NCBI RefSeq assembly: GCF_001895005.1
Contig: NZ_BCXH01000012.1
Span: 62,001-126,000 of the forward strand
Source: Rhodococcus yunnanensis NBRC 103083
Lineage (GTDB): Bacteria > Actinomycetota > Actinomycetes > Mycobacteriales > Mycobacteriaceae
Direction of reading: 5' to 3'
Length of the DNA: 64,000 nt
Positions 1-7,217 of the stretch are shown in pieces (positions within the stretch are counted from its first letter, which is position 1; each line of letters starts with the position of its first letter). The notes beneath the pieces were generated by a model. It had not been told where the DNA came from, did no database searches, and was given only the letters and a program-made list of their open reading frames with translations. Both the position numbers and the translations under genes were made by a program.

Positions 1-290
1 TCTTCGTCGCATGGGATCGAAACCGGGGACTCGGTCACGCTGTACTGCCGGGCTGGTTGATCACGCGGCACGGTTCGCTCGATCGCAAACGCCACAGCCT
101 CGAAGCTGCCGGCATCATCGGATGGACCGTCCGCCAGACGTTCTTCCAACGTCGAGCAGGGGTCGCGACGATCGTCGCGGCGACGCCTGCGGGCGTCGGC
201 CACTACGAGGTCATCGACATTCCGATCGAACAGGCCTGGGCGCTCGTCGAGGCGGTGACGCCGGGAGCAGGCGACAAGTGGTCGTCGTAA
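1..290 (+). CDS. PH-domain (YdbT/DUF304-like) protein, C-terminal part only
   Basis: The frame is already open at the left edge and ends at TAA 288-290, so only about 95 C-terminal residues are present. The segment with RHGSLDRKRHSLEAAGIIGW followed by TPAGVGHYEV resembles the last domain of bacterial PH-domain (bPH2, YdbS/YdbT-type) membrane-associated proteins, where a basic loop precedes a helix and strands. The next gene starts 13 bases before this stop, so the two are probably co-transcribed. The ATG at 57 lies inside the open frame and is not a real start. The role of this family is poorly known; the call rests on overall resemblance. Confidence 0.6.
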   Translation, partial: FVAWDRNRGLGHAVLPGWLITRHGSLDRKRHSLEAAGIIGWTVRQTFFQRRAGVATIVAATPAGVGHYEVIDIPIEQAWALVEAVTPGAGDKWSS

Positions 291-973
291 GAGACATTCA
301 CCGACTCGACTCGGCCGTTGCGTCGTGTCGGGCATGTCCTCGGCTGGTGCGCTGGCGCGAGAAGGTCGCAGCCGAGAAGAAGCCGCAGTTCGAGGAGCAG
401 ACCTATTGGGGCAAGGCCGTTCCCGGGTTCGGACCGGCTGACGCACCGATGCTGATCGTCGGTCTCGCCCCGGCGGCGCACGGCGCCAATCGGACCGGTC
501 GGATGTTCACCGGTGATCGCAGCGGAGACGTACTCTTCGCTGCCCTCCATGCCGTCGGGCTCGCGAGCCAGCCGACCGCGACGCACATCGATGACGGCCT
601 CACGCTCCGCGGCGTCCGCATCACCGCACCCGTCCACTGCGCTCCCCCGGACAACACACCGACGATCACCGAACGAGACCACTGCCGGAAGTGGCTCGAC
701 ATCGAACTCGGGTTGTTGAAGCCGACTCTGCGTTCCGTCGTCGTACTCGGTGGTTTCGGGTGGCAGTCACTGCTGCCGGTACTGGCGAGCAACGGCTGGG
801 CGGTACCGCGTCCGCGCCCGAAGTTCGGCCACGGTACCCGAGTGGACATGGGCACCATCCGATTGTTCGGCTGCTTTCACGTCAGCCAGCGGAACACCTT
901 CACCGGGCGGTTGACTCCGACGATGGTCGAGGATGTGCTGCGGGCTGCTGGGTCCCATGCGGGACTGCTGTGA
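278..973 (+). CDS. Type-5 uracil-DNA glycosylase (UdgB family)
   Basis: Predicted DNA repair enzyme of 231 residues that removes uracil and other deaminated bases. The N-terminus has the cysteine cluster expected for a 4Fe-4S protein (SCRACPRLVRWREKVA). It is followed by the type-5 active-site motif GLAPAAHGANRTGRMFTGD and, near the end, FGCFHVSQRNTFTGRLT, the usual HPSxxN-like motif of the family. I place the start at GTG 278, because the codons upstream belong to the preceding gene's C-terminus in another frame. It overlaps the previous gene by 13 bases, and its 3' end overlaps the convergent membrane-protein gene by 74 bases. The motif match is strong; the start is inferred. Confidence 0.88.
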   Translation: MVVVRDIHRLDSAVASCRACPRLVRWREKVAAEKKPQFEEQTYWGKAVPGFGPADAPMLIVGLAPAAHGANRTGRMFTGDRSGDVLFAALHAVGLASQPTATHIDDGLTLRGVRITAPVHCAPPDNTPTITERDHCRKWLDIELGLLKPTLRSVVVLGGFGWQSLLPVLASNGWAVPRPRPKFGHGTRVDMGTIRLFGCFHVSQRNTFTGRLTPTMVEDVLRAAGSHAGLL

Positions 974-1352
974 GGGCCTGCAACCGCCACGTGAACAGAA
1001 GTATGCCGGGCGGGACCGCTCCACCGATCAGCAGAAGTGCCGTACGCCAGTCGGCGAGCAGAAGCACATCGCCGCCGGGCCCACCGAACATGCACAGCAG
1101 TATTCCTGCGCCCCAGCCGATCAGCGGGGACGCGATGGCAGCAGGCCGAACGGCCACCTTGCGCGCGGCGAACAGCAATGCCACGTTCGCGGCGCCCGCG
1201 ATCAGCGCACTCGCAGGAAACGGAACCGGACCGAGGTAGGCCGGGAGAAACAGGACCGACAGGATTCCGCACAGAAAGCCGTCGAAGACGAGCACCGCGA
1301 GCGTTGCCCTCGAGACGAGGACGACGGTATTGGACGCGGCCTTCGAGATCAT
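900..1352 (-). CDS. Small four-helix membrane protein (Rv1171-like position)
   Basis: A 150-residue protein with about four hydrophobic segments (around residues 10-35, 42-65, 70-92 and 100-122) and a short basic, Ser/Pro-rich C-terminal tail. No catalytic motif is visible. It lies downstream of mshB on the same strand, the place occupied by the membrane protein Rv1171 in M. tuberculosis, so the pairing with mshB seems conserved. The last 74 bases overlap the 3' end of the uracil-DNA glycosylase gene on the other strand. The function is unknown; a part in mycothiol metabolism is only a guess from position. Confidence 0.65.
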   Translation of the reverse strand: MISKAASNTVVLVSRATLAVLVFDGFLCGILSVLFLPAYLGPVPFPASALIAGAANVALLFAARKVAVRPAAIASPLIGWGAGILLCMFGGPGGDVLLLADWRTALLLIGGAVPPGILLFTWRLQALTAVPHGTQQPAAHPRPSSESTAR

Positions 1353-1380
1353 GCTGCCAATACTGACGTATCGATCGCGA

Positions 1381-1539
1381 TCAGGAGACCGGAGGGTATC
1401 CCAACGACGTCAGCAGGTTGCTCAACGCTGTCGCGATATCGGTCAGTCCTGATTGGTAGAGCATTTCCTGACGCGGGAAATCCGGCATCAGCGAGTTCAC
1501 GAACGCGACGATGGCGTCCTGCACGATCCAGTTGTACAT
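1381..1539 (-). CDS. Possible 52-residue protein downstream of mshB
   Basis: A short frame from ATG 1539 to TGA 1381-1383 gives 52 residues beginning MYNWIVQDAIVAFVNSLMPD and ending LTSLGYPPVS. It lies on the same strand as mshB, 51 bases after its stop and 28 bases before the membrane-protein gene, filling an otherwise empty gap in a dense operon. A GGGTGG stretch about 9 bases upstream could serve as ribosome binding site, and an in-frame TAG just before that fixes the ATG as the only start. The peptide looks amphipathic and has no lysine. I recognise no family, so this is a candidate only. Confidence 0.4.
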   Translation of the reverse strand: MYNWIVQDAIVAFVNSLMPDFPRQEMLYQSGLTDIATALSNLLTSLGYPPVS

Positions 1540-1590
1540 CCCGTGTGATCCACCCTACTCATCAGTATCGAAGTGATGTAGGTCATAGTG

Positions 1591-2475
1591 TCACACGCCG
1601 GAGAACAAATCACGCTCGCGTCCGTGTTCGTCCTGTTCCCCCGGTTCGCCGCGTACGAGAACGTACTGCTCGTCGGCCAGAATGGGCTGCACGATGTTGT
1701 TCGACAACGCGTACTCGACCCCCGACGGCGCAACGGTCACCTGAGTCGCGTGTGCCGTCAACGCCGCACGTTTGCGGTCGAAGACGCTGCGCACGTCGAT
1801 CGACGTCGTCACGATCTCCTCCGCGACACTCGGTAGTTCGCCCGGCTCCGGCAGACGCCACCCCTCGGGGACGTCGGCGATCGCGGCAACACCGTCGCGC
1901 AGCTGCTCCGCACCGGTGACGGTCCAGTAGAACTTCGATGGAGTCCACGGCGCCCCGGCGCTCGGATAGCGATCCGACCCCGAGACATCGAATGCTTCGG
2001 TCACGAGCGAGTGCACCTGCTGATGATCAGGATGGCCGTACCCGCCCTCGGGGTCGTACCCGACCACTACGTGCGGACGGACGTCGCGAATCACCGACAG
2101 CATCGCCGTCAACGCCTCGTCGCGGTCGGCATTGACGAATGCGCGTGGATTCGCGGCAGCAGGCGTGCCCGCCATCCCCGAGTCGCGCCACCGTCCTGCA
2201 CCACCGAGGAACCTCGGCGCCCGCACACCGAGAACGTCGAGGGCCCTGTGTAATTCGAGAATGCGATAACCGCCGAGCTGATCGGCCTCGTCGGCGATCA
2301 GATGCGCCAACTCCTCGCCGATGACCTCACCCTCTTCGCCGAGCGAGCAGGTCAACACCGTCACCTCGACGCCTGCGCGGGCGTAGTGCGCGATCGTTCC
2401 GCCGGTCGTGATGGTCTCATCGTCCGGATGTGCATGCACGAGCAGCAATCTCACTTGACCTTGGTCCTCATCCAT
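1591..2475 (-). CDS. mshB: Mycothiol biosynthesis deacetylase MshB
   Basis: Zinc-dependent deacetylase (294 residues) that removes acetate from GlcNAc-inositol, the second committed step of mycothiol synthesis in the cytosol. The N-terminal LLLVHAHPDDETITTGGT carries the His and Asp ligands of the PIG-L/LmbE fold, and the later GYGHPDHQQVHSL supplies the third ligand. The region around RFLGGAGRWRDSGMAG is typical of MshB rather than of the related Mca. Its start overlaps the 3' end of lpqW by 25 bases, so the two genes are probably translated from one message. Mycothiol is confined to actinobacteria, which supports the taxonomic placement. Confidence 0.95.
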   Translation of the reverse strand: MDEDQGQVRLLLVHAHPDDETITTGGTIAHYARAGVEVTVLTCSLGEEGEVIGEELAHLIADEADQLGGYRILELHRALDVLGVRAPRFLGGAGRWRDSGMAGTPAAANPRAFVNADRDEALTAMLSVIRDVRPHVVVGYDPEGGYGHPDHQQVHSLVTEAFDVSGSDRYPSAGAPWTPSKFYWTVTGAEQLRDGVAAIADVPEGWRLPEPGELPSVAEEIVTTSIDVRSVFDRKRAALTAHATQVTVAPSGVEYALSNNIVQPILADEQYVLVRGEPGEQDEHGRERDLFSGV

Positions 2476-4154
2476 CCAGCTGCGTCACCGAAGATCCCGG
2501 ATTCGATCGGGCCCTCCAACGACACACCTTCCACGCCGGTGCCGACGGCAACGACGGACGAATCCTGCATGATCGGAAGAACTGCCGCAAGCGACCACAA
2601 CTCGGGTTCGGCAACGGCCTTCAGCTCACCGGTCGAGAACTGTCCTGTCAGAGCGCGATTCACCGAATCCGTCAACCCTGGAACGCACAGCCCCGATGTG
2701 TTGATCGGAACCGTGGCCGCGTTCTCGGATTCGGGTACAGGTAGCGCCCCCGGGCAACCGAACCGCGACGCCATGACGGTGGCCGCATCGAGTCCGACGC
2801 TCGTCCATCCCACGATTGCGTCGACGTCGCCGTCGGTCAGCGCTTTTCCGTAGAGCTCCTCGGGCGCGAGCGGGGTGACGGTCGCGTCGATGCCTGCGCT
2901 CGCGAGCTCGTCGGCCGCGGTGTTCGCGACGGCGAGCGCCGTGCTGTCCCCCTCGACCGCGCCGATCACGAATTCGACGGGCACTCCGTCCTTTCCGAGA
3001 ACACCCTCGGAGATCGGGACGTACCCGGCACGTCCGAGAAGGTCGAGCGCTGCAGGGCGACCGAGGGGTGCGGGCGCAGTCGGTGCGTACCCGGGGTCGG
3101 ACGGAGACGACAGTTGCGCGCGTGCAGGATGGTCGGCAGAGCCACTCCCCGCCGCCACCGTCGACAGCAATGCCGGATCCAGCAATTCCAGAATGCCTTT
3201 TCGCACAGCAGGATCGGTGAGCATGGGGACACGCCCGTTGAGTGTGAGATCGAGAACCCGAGGCTGGAATCTCGCGTCGGTGCGGACCCCGGGGATAGCG
3301 GCGAGTTGCGCGGCGGTCGCCGAACTCGCTCGAACCTGAGCTACCTGAGCGTCTTTCGAGCGCAACGAGTCGGCGAGTTGTGCGGCAGTACCACCGCGGC
3401 GAAGAAGTATCTGATCGGGCAGAGCGGGCTCGTCCCAGAAGCGGTCGTTGCGCTCGAGGAGAATCTCGTCGCGGCCCTGATCGATGGACTTGATACTGAA
3501 GCGTCCACCGGAGACGGGGACGTTCTCGGCCAGTCCGCGTTGGAAGCCGCCGGGTGAATCCTTGAGCAGGTGGCTGGGCACCAGATCGGTGAACAGTCGC
3601 TGCCAGTTCGCGTAGGGCTCGCGCAGTCTGACGTCGACGGTCTTGCCGCCCCCCGACGATGCGACGTCGTCGATGAGTGCGTACCCCGCGGGGTCGATGA
3701 CCCCGGGCTGGGAGATCATCTGCTGCCACAGATAGCGGAAATCCTCGGCGGCGATCGGCGCGCTGTCGGACCACTGCGCCTCGTTGCGGAGTTGGTACCG
3801 GATCGTGAAGGGGCTCTGCGAGGTGACCTCGGCCGAGATCAGCACGGAGGAATCCGGCGTCCAGATGGTTCGGGACGGGTCGAGCGCATCGAGAACCGGC
3901 CGAAAGGGGCTCGGCAGAACCAGCGTGCTCACCGCGGAGTTCGCGGGCGACTGGTCCGAGAGCAGATGTGGGTTGAAACCGATTCCGACGTCGTCGATGG
4001 CCACGACTACGGGATCGCCGGTCTCCACCGGAGCTGCCGGAGTGGTCGTGACAGGTGTTTCGACGCTCTCCACCGGCGGCGGCGGGTTGGCCGTGCACGC
4101 TGCGAGGATCAAAGCGAGGATTCCGATACTCACGGTGTGCAGACGCCGCAACAT
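2451..4154 (-). CDS. lpqW: LpqW-type lipoprotein, mannolipid synthesis control
   Basis: A 567-residue lipoprotein of the oligopeptide-binding (SBP_bac_5) fold. The signal peptide runs from MLRRLHTVSIGILALILAAC, with Cys20 as lipidation site, into a Pro/Thr-rich linker to about residue 45. The order typA-lpqW-mshB is the same in mycobacteria. There LpqW is not a known peptide importer subunit; it affects the balance between polar phosphatidylinositol mannosides and lipoarabinomannan. No ABC permease genes lie nearby, which fits that role. A strong AGGAGG sits just upstream of ATG 4154. The 3' end overlaps mshB by 25 bases. Identity rests on fold plus gene order. Confidence 0.85.
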   Translation of the reverse strand: MLRRLHTVSIGILALILAACTANPPPPVESVETPVTTTPAAPVETGDPVVVAIDDVGIGFNPHLLSDQSPANSAVSTLVLPSPFRPVLDALDPSRTIWTPDSSVLISAEVTSQSPFTIRYQLRNEAQWSDSAPIAAEDFRYLWQQMISQPGVIDPAGYALIDDVASSGGGKTVDVRLREPYANWQRLFTDLVPSHLLKDSPGGFQRGLAENVPVSGGRFSIKSIDQGRDEILLERNDRFWDEPALPDQILLRRGGTAAQLADSLRSKDAQVAQVRASSATAAQLAAIPGVRTDARFQPRVLDLTLNGRVPMLTDPAVRKGILELLDPALLSTVAAGSGSADHPARAQLSSPSDPGYAPTAPAPLGRPAALDLLGRAGYVPISEGVLGKDGVPVEFVIGAVEGDSTALAVANTAADELASAGIDATVTPLAPEELYGKALTDGDVDAIVGWTSVGLDAATVMASRFGCPGALPVPESENAATVPINTSGLCVPGLTDSVNRALTGQFSTGELKAVAEPELWSLAAVLPIMQDSSVVAVGTGVEGVSLEGPIESGIFGDAAGWMRTKVK

Positions 4155-4171
4155 GCTCCTCCTACGTCGAA

Positions 4172-4219
4172 GCCCGTGCGTGCGCAGTTACGTCGCGACG
4201 TAACTGCGCACGCACGGGC
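4172..4219. terminator. 48-bp perfect palindrome between typA and lpqW
   Basis: Two 24-base arms (4172-4195 and 4196-4219) are exact reverse complements with no spacer; the arms begin GCCCGTGCGTGCGCAG and meet at TCG/CGA. It lies 13 bases downstream of the typA stop and 17 bases upstream of the lpqW start, both read on the minus strand. Its most likely job is factor-independent or pause-type termination after typA, although there is no T-run. A 12-base piece of the arm (GCCCGTGCGTGC) recurs at 61965-61976, so it may also belong to a dispersed repeat. Confidence 0.65.
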
Positions 4220-4232
4220 GCGCTGGCGAAAT

Positions 4233-6170
4233 TTACAGAGCAGCCTTGTCACGCGACTTGCTCCGCGAACGCTCACGGGCGCGCTCGTTGGAATCCAGGT
4301 GCACCTTACGGACGCGGACGACCTCCGGGGTCACTTCCACGCACTCGTCGCCTGCACAGAACTCCATGGCCATTTCGAGGTCGAGCTTCTTCGGCTTGGC
4401 CAGGGTCTCCATGACGTCGGCGGAGGACTGACGCATGTTGGTCAGCTTCTTCTCGCGTGTGACGTTGATGTCGAGGTCTTCCTGACGCGGGTTGATGCCC
4501 ACGACCATGCCCTCGTAGGTGTCCGCACCCGGCTCGACGAAGAACGTGCCGCGGTCGGCCAGCTGGATCATGGCGAACGGCGTGACGCTTCCCTGACGGT
4601 CCGAGACGAGCGAGCCGGTGTGGCGCGCGCGGATCTCGCCTGCCCACGGTGCGTAACCGTGGAAGACGGCGTTGGCGATGCCGGTGCCGCGGGTGTCGGT
4701 GAGGAAGTCGGTGCGGAAGCCGATCAGGCCACGCGAAGGAACGATGAATTCCATGCGAACCCAGCCTGCGCCGTGGTTCGTCATCTGGACCATCTTGCCC
4801 TTGCGCGCGGCAAGCAGCTGGGTGACGCTGCCGAGGAACTCCTCGGGAGTGTCGATGGTGAGCTCTTCGAACGGCTCGTGCAGCTTGCCGTCGACCTGGC
4901 GGGTGACCACCTGGGGCTTGCCGACGGTCAGCTCGAAGCCTTCACGACGCATCTGCTCGACGAGGATGGCCAGCGCCAGCTCGCCACGACCCTGGACCTC
5001 CCACGCATCGGGGCGGCCGATGTCGAGGACCTTGAGCGAGACGTTACCGATGAGCTCCTGGTCCAGACGGCTCTTGACCATGCGCGAGGTGAGCTTGTGT
5101 CCGCTGACGCGTCCGACGAGCGGGCTCGTGTTGGTACCGATCGTGACCGAGATGGCCGGCTGGTCGACGGTGATACGGGGCAGTGCGACCGGGTTCTCGA
5201 GGTCGGCGAGGGTGTCACCGATCATGATGTCCGGGAATCCCGCGACGGCCACGATGTCGCCTGCGACACCCTTCTCGCCGGGAACGCGCTCGACGCCGAT
5301 CGTGTTGAGCAGCTCGGTGATCTTGGTCTTCTGGACGACGGGCTCGCCGTCCACCTCACGCATCCAGCTGACGGTCTGGCCCTTGCTGAGCTGACCGTTG
5401 TGGATACGAACGAGTGCGAGACGACCGAGGAAGGCCGACGCGTCGAGGTTGGTGACGTGGGCCTGCAGCGGTGCGTCGACGTTGCCCTTCGGCGCGGGAA
5501 CGTAGTTGAGCAGGACCTCGAAGAGCTCGTCGAGGTTCTCGGCGTCGGGAGCGTGGCCGTTCTCGGGCTGCTCCTTCGACGCCTTGCCCTCACGGCCGGA
5601 GGCGTAGAGAACGGGGAGGTCGAGCGCGAGCTCGGCGGCTTCGGAAGCCTCGTCGTCCAGGTCGGACGCGAGGTCGAGCAGCAGGTCGTGGCTCTCGGAG
5701 ACGACCTCTTCGATACGCGCGTCCGGGCGGTCGGTCTTGTTGACGACCAGGATGACCGGCAGCGACGCGGCGAGCGCCTTGCGCAGCACGAAGCGTGTCT
5801 GAGGCAGCGGGCCCTCGGATGCGTCGACGAGCAGGACGACGCCGTCGACCATCGACAGGCCGCGCTCGACCTCACCACCGAAGTCGGCGTGGCCGGGGGT
5901 GTCGATGACGTTGATGACGGTGATCGTGCCGTCGGCGTTTCGTCGGTGAACGGCCGTGTTCTTGGCCAGGATGGTGATGCCCTTTTCTTTCTCCAGGTCA
6001 CCCGAATCCATCACACGATCGATCGCTTCGGCGCGCTCCTCGAAGGCGCCTGACTGCCGGAGCATGGCGTCGACCAGGGTGGTCTTGCCATGGTCGACGT
6101 GTGCAACGATGGCTACGTTGCGGAAAGTGGTGGTGCTGTCGATGTTGTCTGCACTGCTTGGGGCGCTCAC
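4233..6170 (-). CDS. typA: Ribosome-associated GTPase TypA/BipA
   Basis: Translational GTPase of 645 residues acting on the 70S ribosome or 50S assembly under stress. The G-domain motifs are AHVDHGKTTLVD (about residues 22-33), the switch region with GITILAKNTAV, DTPGHADFGGEVER and NKTD. These are followed by the EF-G-like beta barrel and the C-terminal TypA domain with RGLIGFRTDFLTDTRGTG, a family hallmark. The tail is Arg/Ser/Lys-rich (RERSRSKSRDKAAL). Length and order are normal for the family. It is followed on the same strand by the 48-bp palindrome and lpqW. A long open frame on the opposite strand is a shadow caused by codon bias. Confidence 0.96.
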   Translation of the reverse strand: MSAPSSADNIDSTTTFRNVAIVAHVDHGKTTLVDAMLRQSGAFEERAEAIDRVMDSGDLEKEKGITILAKNTAVHRRNADGTITVINVIDTPGHADFGGEVERGLSMVDGVVLLVDASEGPLPQTRFVLRKALAASLPVILVVNKTDRPDARIEEVVSESHDLLLDLASDLDDEASEAAELALDLPVLYASGREGKASKEQPENGHAPDAENLDELFEVLLNYVPAPKGNVDAPLQAHVTNLDASAFLGRLALVRIHNGQLSKGQTVSWMREVDGEPVVQKTKITELLNTIGVERVPGEKGVAGDIVAVAGFPDIMIGDTLADLENPVALPRITVDQPAISVTIGTNTSPLVGRVSGHKLTSRMVKSRLDQELIGNVSLKVLDIGRPDAWEVQGRGELALAILVEQMRREGFELTVGKPQVVTRQVDGKLHEPFEELTIDTPEEFLGSVTQLLAARKGKMVQMTNHGAGWVRMEFIVPSRGLIGFRTDFLTDTRGTGIANAVFHGYAPWAGEIRARHTGSLVSDRQGSVTPFAMIQLADRGTFFVEPGADTYEGMVVGINPRQEDLDINVTREKKLTNMRQSSADVMETLAKPKKLDLEMAMEFCAGDECVEVTPEVVRVRKVHLDSNERARERSRSKSRDKAAL

Positions 6171-6356
6171 GCGAAAAATTCTCCTGGGTCGAATGCGGGC
6201 TCTAGTTCGCTAGCGGGCTTATGTCGCTAGAGAAGCGCGCTGCACCGCGAGATTCTCGCGACTGATCGAGTTTACCCGTAGCCGGAGGGTGACCTGCACC
6301 ACGCAGTACTCTTGGCCAGAAGTTCACCGAGAAGTTCGAGAATCCGGAGCAGGTAC

Positions 6357-6533
6357 ATGGGCAAGATCAAGGCCAAGAACGTGTCGGGTCTCAAGCCCAA
6401 GAAGAAGTGTTGCCGCAAGAAGACGCGGTGCCTCAAATGCCCTGTCGTCATCATGCGGATGAAGAAGCTCGAGGATCAGGGCGCGTCGGGCAAGGAGCTC
6501 AAGAAGGGTCTCGAGAAGGCTCGTGCTGCCTGA
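6357..6533 (+). CDS. Small conserved-looking Cys/Lys-rich protein
   Basis: A 58-residue protein starting MGKIKAKNVSGLKPKKKCC, with a GGAGCAGGTAC ribosome binding region before ATG 6357; 15 codons further upstream are open but less likely. It has four cysteines in the pattern CC-x5-C-x2-C inside a very basic stretch (KKKCCRKKTRCLKCP), followed by a charged helix rich in Lys and Glu. That suggests zinc or nucleic-acid binding, for example a ribosome-associated zinc ribbon, but I cannot name a family. The 3' end overlaps the convergent mutT2 gene by 35 bases. It stands alone between typA and mutT2. Confidence 0.75.
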   Translation: MGKIKAKNVSGLKPKKKCCRKKTRCLKCPVVIMRMKKLEDQGASGKELKKGLEKARAA

Positions 6534-6909
6534 GCAGTTCGCTCAGCTCGGGCACCCACGCACGGTCGGCGTCGACCAGGTCCGCCTCGACCAGTCCGCG
6601 GGCATCCACCCAGCGTAAGCCTGAATGATCAAGGGGCACCGGCGTTCCCGACACCAGCTCGACGCGATATGCACGCAGCACTCGGCCGACGGAGAGCTCT
6701 ACATCTCCCGCCAACGGCTCCCCCACCGACGTCTCGACGCCCAGCTCCTCGCGCAGCTCGCGCTCGAGCGCGTCTGCCGGACTCTCACCCGGTTCGACTT
6801 TGCCGCCCGGCAGTTCCCACAGCCCTGCCAGCTCGGGCGGTCTCGTCCGCTGAGCCAGAAGAAGCAATCCATTCGAGACGATTGCGCCTGCGACGACGAG
6901 TGTGTTCAT
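6499..6909 (-). CDS. mutT2: MutT2-like Nudix pyrophosphohydrolase
   Basis: Nudix hydrolase of 136 residues expected to clean the nucleotide pool; the mycobacterial MutT2 hydrolyses dCTP and 5-methyl-dCTP and possibly oxidised nucleotides. The Nudix box is complete: GGKVEPGESPADALERELRE followed by ELGV, with all catalytic glutamates present. GLWELPGGKVE and GLRWVDARGL are typical of the MutT subgroup. It sits between typA and pimE as in M. tuberculosis. The gene is convergent with the small Cys-rich gene (35-base overlap) and divergent from the pterin dehydratase gene, whose start is 14 bases away. Confidence 0.85.
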   Translation of the reverse strand: MNTLVVAGAIVSNGLLLLAQRTRPPELAGLWELPGGKVEPGESPADALERELREELGVETSVGEPLAGDVELSVGRVLRAYRVELVSGTPVPLDHSGLRWVDARGLVEADLVDADRAWVPELSELLRQHEPSRDPS

Positions 6910-6923
6910 GCCACCATCGATTC

Positions 6924-7217
6924 ATGAGTGAACGAATTCTGTTGAACTCCGAGATCGACGATGCTCTCACCGGGCTTCCCGAATGGACACTCGACGGGTC
7001 GGAGATCAGCCGCACCGTCGAGCTTCCGACGTTTCCAGCGGCCATCGAGTTCGTTTCCCGCGTCGCGGATGCGGCGGAGGCAGCCGATCACCATCCCGAC
7101 ATCGACATTCGTTGGCGAAAACTCACGTTTCGGCTCTCGACGCATTCGGCCGGTGGTCTCACGAAGAAGGATGTGCACCTGGCGCACGCGATAGATGCTC
7201 TGCTTCCCGACGACTGA
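6924..7217 (+). CDS. Pterin-4a-carbinolamine dehydratase
   Basis: A 97-residue enzyme of the PCD/DCoH family that dehydrates 4a-hydroxytetrahydropterin during pterin recycling. The active-site segment ADHHPDIDIRWRKLTFRLST and the following HSAGGLTKKD match the family pattern, where the paired His residues and the Asp act in catalysis. No aromatic amino-acid hydroxylase is nearby, so the physiological substrate is not shown by context. The start codon (ATG 6924) lies 14 bases from that of mutT2 on the other strand, so the promoters must overlap. The 3' end overlaps pimE by 59 bases. Confidence 0.88.
   Translation: MSERILLNSEIDDALTGLPEWTLDGSEISRTVELPTFPAAIEFVSRVADAAEAADHHPDIDIRWRKLTFRLSTHSAGGLTKKDVHLAHAIDALLPDD

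Noticed and set aside
3570..6053. An 827-codon open frame on the plus strand over typA and the lpqW 5' end
   Set aside because: It is antisense to typA and lpqW, which have complete domain motifs. Long antisense frames are expected where the third codon position is almost always G or C.
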